A stretch of DNA of 64,000 bases, taken from Tamlana crocina (GTDB lineage Bacteria > Bacteroidota > Bacteroidia > Flavobacteriales > Flavobacteriaceae). This document shows positions 60,104-64,000 of this stretch, piece by piece; position 1 is the first letter of the stretch; each line of letters begins with the position of its first letter. Made by a program: the position numbers and the translations under genes. The DNA lies in NCBI GenBank assembly GCA_040429635.1, contig CP158972.1:715918-779917 (forward strand), written 5' to 3'. Below the pieces are notes generated by a model. It made no database searches and had not been told where the DNA came from. It worked only from the letters and a program-made list of their open reading frames with translations.

Positions 60104-60673
60104 ATGGATCAAAAGAGTGAAGATTTAAGTGTTATTTTAAAATCTTTAAAGCAAGGGAACTTAAAATCTTACGAAACTATTTATAACAGGTTTTATGATG
60201 AACTTTGTATATATGCTCTTAAATATACGCCTGATCGTAATTTAATCCAAGATGTTGTTCAGGATACTTTTTTAGATCTTTGGCGCCAACGTAAAAAATT
60301 GAAAATTAAATCGTCACTTAAAGGCTATCTATATAGAATTGTTTATTATAAACTTATGGACGCCTTTAAAAATAACTCTAGAAAAAATGATGAATATTTG
60401 TCTTTTTATCAATCCTCAGTAAAAGAAGCAACAATTACTATAGATGAAGATGACAATTATAAAGCTGAACTATTAGCAAAGCTGGACGCATGCCTTAATA
60501 AACTGCCTAAGAGATGTAAAAAGGTGTTTTTGGATAAAAAGATTTCAGGTTTAAAATATATTGAAATATCTAAAAACTTAGAAATTTCTATTAAAACGGT
60601 TGAAGGTCATATAAGAAGAGCATATGCTTTATTAAAAGTGTGTATGCAAGATTTAAATGTTTCCTCGTCTTAA
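60104..60673 (+). CDS. ECF RNA polymerase sigma factor, divergent from fecR
   Basis: A 189-aa ECF sigma factor with region 2 (about 20-90: YETIYNRFYDELCIYALKYT, LIQDVVQDTFLDLWRQRKKL) and region 4 (about 125-180: CLNKLPKRCKKVFLDKKISG, YIEISKNLEISIKTVEGHIRRAY). It is transcribed away from the fecR-susCD2 genes with 93 bp between, so the control region is shared. It likely activates the second Sus-like locus on substrate sensing. The following 275 bp to the XRE gene are A/T-rich with nothing recognised. Confidence 0.92.
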   Translation: MDQKSEDLSVILKSLKQGNLKSYETIYNRFYDELCIYALKYTPDRNLIQDVVQDTFLDLWRQRKKLKIKSSLKGYLYRIVYYKLMDAFKNNSRKNDEYLSFYQSSVKEATITIDEDDNYKAELLAKLDACLNKLPKRCKKVFLDKKISGLKYIEISKNLEISIKTVEGHIRRAYALLKVCMQDLNVSSS

Positions 60674-60948
60674 TTAAGTGCCTAATATTGTAATCTAATG
60701 TAACTTTAATTGCTGTTGTTTTAAACTTAAGATTGTAAATTCCATTCTTATAATAAATGAGACCGAATATTTAATACCTTCAAAATATAAAAAGTATATT
60801 TTTATATGCTATATGTAGTGTAATATTTGTATGTTTCGTAAAGTTTGATTTTCCTGTTAAACTATTAACCTTAAAATAAAACCAACAAAATCATTTAAGT
60901 TTAATAGAAAGAATATATTTACTTTTTATTGTGAAAATTATCGTATAA

Positions 60949-61524
60949 ATGGATGACTTTTTAATTGGTATTGGTAAACGTATAAAAGCTATAAGAAAGA
61001 ACAACGGAATTACCATCAGTAATTTAGCCAACAATGCAGGGGTAAGCAATGGTTTAATTTCTAGAATAGAAAACGGAAGAACTATTCCCTCTTTACCAGT
61101 TTTATTAGAGCTAATAAGTGCCTTAGATGTTGATGCCAGTAATTTTTTTGAAGGCGTTGAAAAGAAGGCTGGTGCAAAATTCGTTCATATTAAGGATGAA
61201 GACAAACAGTTTCTGGAAAAAGAGATTGAAGCCCAGGGTTTTACCTATTTTCAGATTTTTGGAAAAAGTTTAAATGCTGTTGGTTTTGAAGCGGTTATTC
61301 TTACGGTTTCACCAAACTCAGAAAGGGAAAAAGTAATTACTGATGCTTGGGAGTTTAAATATATACTTTCTGGAAAATGCGTTTATATTATTGATGATGA
61401 AGAAATAGAAGTAAACAAAGGAGATTCGCTATATTTTAATGGCCGTTTACCGCATGTGCCAATAAACCGATTTGATGCAGATTGTACCATGCTTGTGCTT
61501 TATTTTTATTCTGAAAATTCTTAA
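60949..61524 (+). CDS. XRE-family regulator with C-terminal cupin
   Basis: A 191-aa regulator. Residues about 6-65 form an XRE/Cro helix-turn-helix (GKRIKAIRKNNGITISNLAN, NAGVSNGLISRIENGRTIPS). Residues about 105-188 form a cupin domain (FKYILSGKCVYIIDDEEIEV, NKGDSLYFNGRLPHVPIN), the sensor half in the MltR/PuuR-type group. Its stop is only 3 bp from the stop of the convergent aminotransferase-like gene, so it is a candidate regulator of the phosphonate genes. A small phosphonate or amine could be the cupin ligand; that is inference. Confidence 0.9.
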   Translation: MDDFLIGIGKRIKAIRKNNGITISNLANNAGVSNGLISRIENGRTIPSLPVLLELISALDVDASNFFEGVEKKAGAKFVHIKDEDKQFLEKEIEAQGFTYFQIFGKSLNAVGFEAVILTVSPNSEREKVITDAWEFKYILSGKCVYIIDDEEIEVNKGDSLYFNGRLPHVPINRFDADCTMLVLYFYSENS

Positions 61525-61527
61525 CAA

Positions 61528-62853
61528 CTAAAAGCTTTTTAAAGCTTCCTTTAAGATTTTTAAAGTATAGTCGATTTCACTTTTTGTAATGATAAGTGAA
61601 GGCTTTAAGTTAAGTATATTACCTTGAATTAATTTAAACGAAATACCACGTTCCAAACAAAAATTCATGATTAGGTGTGCTTTTTCTACATCACGGGCTT
61701 TAGTTGCTTTGCTTTTAACAATATCTACACCTAAGTTTAGGCCCAAACCTGTTATGTTCCCTATGCATTCAAACTCATCTTTAAAATGCTCTAATTGTGT
61801 TTTAAAATACAATCCTAAGGTTTTTGTCTTTTCAACGAGTTGCTCTTCTTCAACAAAATTAATTACTGCTTTTGAAACCGATGCACACAACGGATTTTTT
61901 TCGTGTGTATAATGCCCAATGGATTTATGTGAAATAACATCAAGTTCCTGTTTGCCAACAATGCCAGCGAATGGTACAACCCCTCCACCAAAGCCTTTGC
62001 CAATTACTAGAATATCTGGTGTGACAAAATGTTCACTAGCGAACATTTTACCAGTTCTGCCAAAAGCTGTGTAAATTTCATCAAAAATCAAGAGAATATT
62101 ATTTTGTTCACAAATGGCTTTTACTTGTTCCCAATAATACTTTGTTGGCACCGTAGAATTGTAAAATATGGGTTCAGTTATGAGTGCAGCGATATCGCTG
62201 TTATTTTCAATTTGTATTTTTAACTGCCTTAAATACTCGTCGTCAATTTGTTGTTGGTTGCTCCAGTTCCAAGGGTTTCTGTAATAATCGGGTAATTCTA
62301 AATGAATTGCCCCAGGCATCATGGGCCCTAATCCATCTTTAAAATGCTTGTCGGCACCAATTGAAACTGCTTGAAATCCTGCACCATGAAAAGTACCGTA
62401 ATACGATAATGTTTTCCATTTGCCTGTATAATGCTTAGCTAACATTACTGCCATTTCAATAGCTTCCGATCCGCCAGGACAAAACAATACTTTGTTTAAT
62501 CCTTTGGGAGTAACTTGAACTAATTTTTCCGCCAATAAAACAGCCGGTTCATTTGTAAACCGTCTTGGCGAAAACGACAATTTATTTTCAAACTGATTAA
62601 CAACAGCTTCAAAAATTTTAGGATTGTTATAGCCAACAGTATGTACTCCATTACCGTGAAAATCTAAATACTTTTTGCCCTTTTCATCAAATAGGTAAGC
62701 GCCTTCTGCTTTGCTTACCATATTGAAAACTGGAGAGGATAACGATTGGTGATAAAACACCTCAGAATCTCTTTGGATGACTTGATTTGCCCAATCAGAT
62801 TTAGATATACTGTTTCCTAAATGTTTAATGTTTTCGCCTTGGTTTACACTCAT
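61528..62853 (-). CDS. class III aminotransferase-fold PLP enzyme, PbfA-like
   Basis: A 441-aa PLP-dependent enzyme of the class III aminotransferase fold. Motifs: LDFHGNGVHTVGYNNP, VLFCPGGSEAIEMAVMLAKH, YYGTFHGAGFQAVSIGADKH, LLIFDEIYTAFGRTGKMFAS, and the PLP lysine in ILVIGKGFGGGVVPFAG. The gene neighbourhood (phosphonatase-like hydrolase, FAD oxidoreductase) and the FHGNGVH block fit (R)-1-hydroxy-2-aminoethylphosphonate ammonia-lyase (PbfA), which converts that compound to phosphonoacetaldehyde; a transaminase role on aminoethylphosphonate is the alternative. It lies 4 bp after the hydrolase gene. Confidence 0.75.
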   Translation of the reverse strand: MSVNQGENIKHLGNSISKSDWANQVIQRDSEVFYHQSLSSPVFNMVSKAEGAYLFDEKGKKYLDFHGNGVHTVGYNNPKIFEAVVNQFENKLSFSPRRFTNEPAVLLAEKLVQVTPKGLNKVLFCPGGSEAIEMAVMLAKHYTGKWKTLSYYGTFHGAGFQAVSIGADKHFKDGLGPMMPGAIHLELPDYYRNPWNWSNQQQIDDEYLRQLKIQIENNSDIAALITEPIFYNSTVPTKYYWEQVKAICEQNNILLIFDEIYTAFGRTGKMFASEHFVTPDILVIGKGFGGGVVPFAGIVGKQELDVISHKSIGHYTHEKNPLCASVSKAVINFVEEEQLVEKTKTLGLYFKTQLEHFKDEFECIGNITGLGLNLGVDIVKSKATKARDVEKAHLIMNFCLERGISFKLIQGNILNLKPSLIITKSEIDYTLKILKEALKSF

Positions 62854-62857
62854 GAAT

Positions 62858-63538
62858 TTAGATGTTTTTTAAAACTTGATTTAAATCTGCTAATGATTCT
62901 AAAATAAAATCGCAATGAGCACTTTCTAGCTGATCTTTGGTCTGTGCGCCAGAAAGCACGCCGACTGTAATACCGCAATTGGCATTTTTCCCTTCTTGAA
63001 TGTCGACTGCCGAATCGCCTGCCTTTAAGACTTGTTTGGCGTCGTTAATGTTGAAAATTTCCATGGCTTTAAAAATCATATCAGGGTTTGGTCGCCCATC
63101 AATAACATCGTCTGCCGTAACTAATGCATCATAATGCATATCTAATTTCCAATTAATTTTGGTTAATAATTTATTGGCAACCAGTTTGTTGTATCCCGTG
63201 TTTAAAACTACTTTTATATTGTTTTTTCTTAACTTAAGTAGTACTTCTTCAACTCCTTTTATTGGTGCAACATCAAGTTCTCGGTATGCCTTATCCAGCA
63301 TAATTTTAAATTCGTTGAAAATAGTTTCTGAGTTTATTTCTTGGTCTAGCTCCAAAAATTTTAAAATATCCTTAATAGCTTGGTGTTTTTCCTTGCCGGC
63401 GCCTAATTTTAAAACCAAATTTAAACTTACGGCACTGGTATAATTGCCAATGGCTTTAAAAAGGGTTTTGTACACTACATTTTTCTCATTAATTGTTGTT
63501 CCGGCCATATCGAAAACAACCATTTTAATTGCTGTCAT
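62858..63538 (-). CDS. phosphonatase-like HAD hydrolase
   Basis: A 226-aa HAD-superfamily protein related to phosphonoacetaldehyde hydrolase. Motif I is VVFDMAGTTINE with nucleophile Asp10 and Ala12, as in PhnX (Asp-x-Ala), not the usual Asp-x-Asp. Motif II is VVLNTGYNK; motif III/IV lies in ADDVIDGRPNPDMIFKAM and KAGDSAVDIQEGKNA. In the cap domain GAGK49EKH52 has the same G-x-x-K-x-x-H spacing as the Schiff-base lysine region of PhnX. It should cleave the C-P bond of phosphonoacetaldehyde or a close analogue. It is part of the leftward operon with the PLP enzyme. Confidence 0.8.
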   Translation of the reverse strand: MTAIKMVVFDMAGTTINEKNVVYKTLFKAIGNYTSAVSLNLVLKLGAGKEKHQAIKDILKFLELDQEINSETIFNEFKIMLDKAYRELDVAPIKGVEEVLLKLRKNNIKVVLNTGYNKLVANKLLTKINWKLDMHYDALVTADDVIDGRPNPDMIFKAMEIFNINDAKQVLKAGDSAVDIQEGKNANCGITVGVLSGAQTKDQLESAHCDFILESLADLNQVLKNI

Positions 63539-63546
63539 TATTATAA

Positions 63547-64000
63547 TTATTGGTTTAGTATTTTGTTTAAGCTTATTTCGGAAAACGCTGGACTACCCGT
63601 CATGCCTTTGCCGCCAATTCCGGTTACTATATGCGTGTTTTTATTTATCTGATATTCAAAAATGTCGCTATTCTTGCATTGCGAATACACGCCCACCCAA
63701 CGCGAATCTATTTTGTAAGTTGGTAAATCCATTATTTTTTTAGATTCTGCTATCATGAAATCGTCAATATCTTCATTTCGGTTAAAACCAACCAAATCGG
63801 CATTAATGGCATCTTGGTATTCATGAGAATCACCTAATACAACCGAACCATCGTTTACCTGTTTAAATAGTATGTGAATACCATATTCATTATGAAAATC
63901 GGCTTTATTTTCTTTGGCTTTTATGGTTTTAAATGAAGGGCATTCTGTAAAAGATTCATAACGCCTTATTGTCCAGCCCGTTAAAACTGATGGGGCCAAG
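63547..64000 (-). CDS. FAD-dependent oxidoreductase of a phosphonate cluster (partial)
   Basis: The C-terminal 151 residues of a DAO-type FAD oxidoreductase; the gene continues beyond the right edge. Visible parts are SVLTGWTIRRYESFTECPSF, HILFKQVNDGSVVLGDSHEY and the FAD-binding end WVGVYSQ with HIVTGIGGKGMTGSPAFSE. The family is the one I recall as TIGR03364, found beside phosphonatase-like hydrolases and active on aminoethylphosphonate or its N-alkylated forms. The stop is 9 bp before the hydrolase ATG, giving an operon oxidoreductase - hydrolase - PLP enzyme. Confidence 0.8.
   Translation of the reverse strand, partial: LAPSVLTGWTIRRYESFTECPSFKTIKAKENKADFHNEYGIHILFKQVNDGSVVLGDSHEYQDAINADLVGFNRNEDIDDFMIAESKKIMDLPTYKIDSRWVGVYSQCKNSDIFEYQINKNTHIVTGIGGKGMTGSPAFSEISLNKILNQ

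Noticed and set aside
1-64000. CRISPR arrays, rRNA genes, transposases, toxin-antitoxin pairs or restriction systems
   Set aside because: No regularly spaced repeat arrays, rRNA signature sequences or proteins of these families were recognised anywhere in the window.

Overview
The window looks like a chromosomal stretch of a Flavobacteriaceae (Bacteroidota) genome, probably marine. Family-level evidence: two SusC/SusD pairs with STN domains and ECF sigma/FecR regulators, a short 287-aa primary sigma factor, conserved flavobacterial blocks (CBS-nadK-DUF6089-uppS-bamA-ompH-ompH-murI; tig/clpP/clpX; rpoD-rpsU), promoters of the TTG-N18/19-TAnnTTTG type, and weak Shine-Dalgarno usage. GC is low and seems lower still to the right of about 50 kb (judged by eye).

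Layout. 1-7.5 kb: small housekeeping and unknown genes (DUF4230, MmcQ/YjbR, a duplicated-domain secreted protein, PhnA, a 46-aa membrane peptide, DUF4440, STAS, DUF4407, EamA exporter, M20 dipeptidase). 7.6 kb: tRNA-Leu(UAG). 7.9-22 kb: a Sus-like locus, ECF sigma - FecR - SusC - SusD - BACON lipoprotein - propeller-like lipoprotein - two calcineurin-type phosphoesterases - glycerophosphodiester phosphodiesterase, closed by a strong terminator. Its enzymes attack phosphoesters rather than glycosidic bonds, so a phosphodiester-rich substrate is the best guess. 22-32.3 kb: envelope biogenesis and cofactor genes. 32.5-36 kb: trigger factor, ClpP, ClpX. 36-49.6 kb: OmpA-like protein, GH3, DUF2797, rpsU/rpoD, gamma-carbonic anhydrase, a FolK-deoxynucleoside kinase fusion, gene remnants, methyltransferase/acyltransferase genes, mutS. 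49.6-49.8 kb: tRNA-Gly(GCC) and tRNA-Leu(UAA).

50-60.7 kb, right after the tRNA pair, is a second Sus-like locus read leftwards (SusC, SusD, secreted amidohydrolase, two TlpA-like thioredoxin lipoproteins, an M16 peptidase remnant), with FecR upstream and a divergent ECF sigma gene. 61-64 kb holds an XRE-cupin regulator and three genes of a phosphonate (2-aminoethylphosphonate-type) degradation cluster running off the right edge.

The intergenic DNA carries several unexplained repeats: two MITE-like elements with shared GAGCCTG termini, a perfect 29-bp inverted repeat, and a direct-repeat/hairpin element upstream of rpoD. No CRISPR array, prophage, transposase or rRNA gene was seen. The candidates most worth pursuing are the phosphoester-directed Sus locus with its orphan propeller lipoprotein, and the phosphonatase-like cluster whose hydrolase keeps a candidate Schiff-base lysine.
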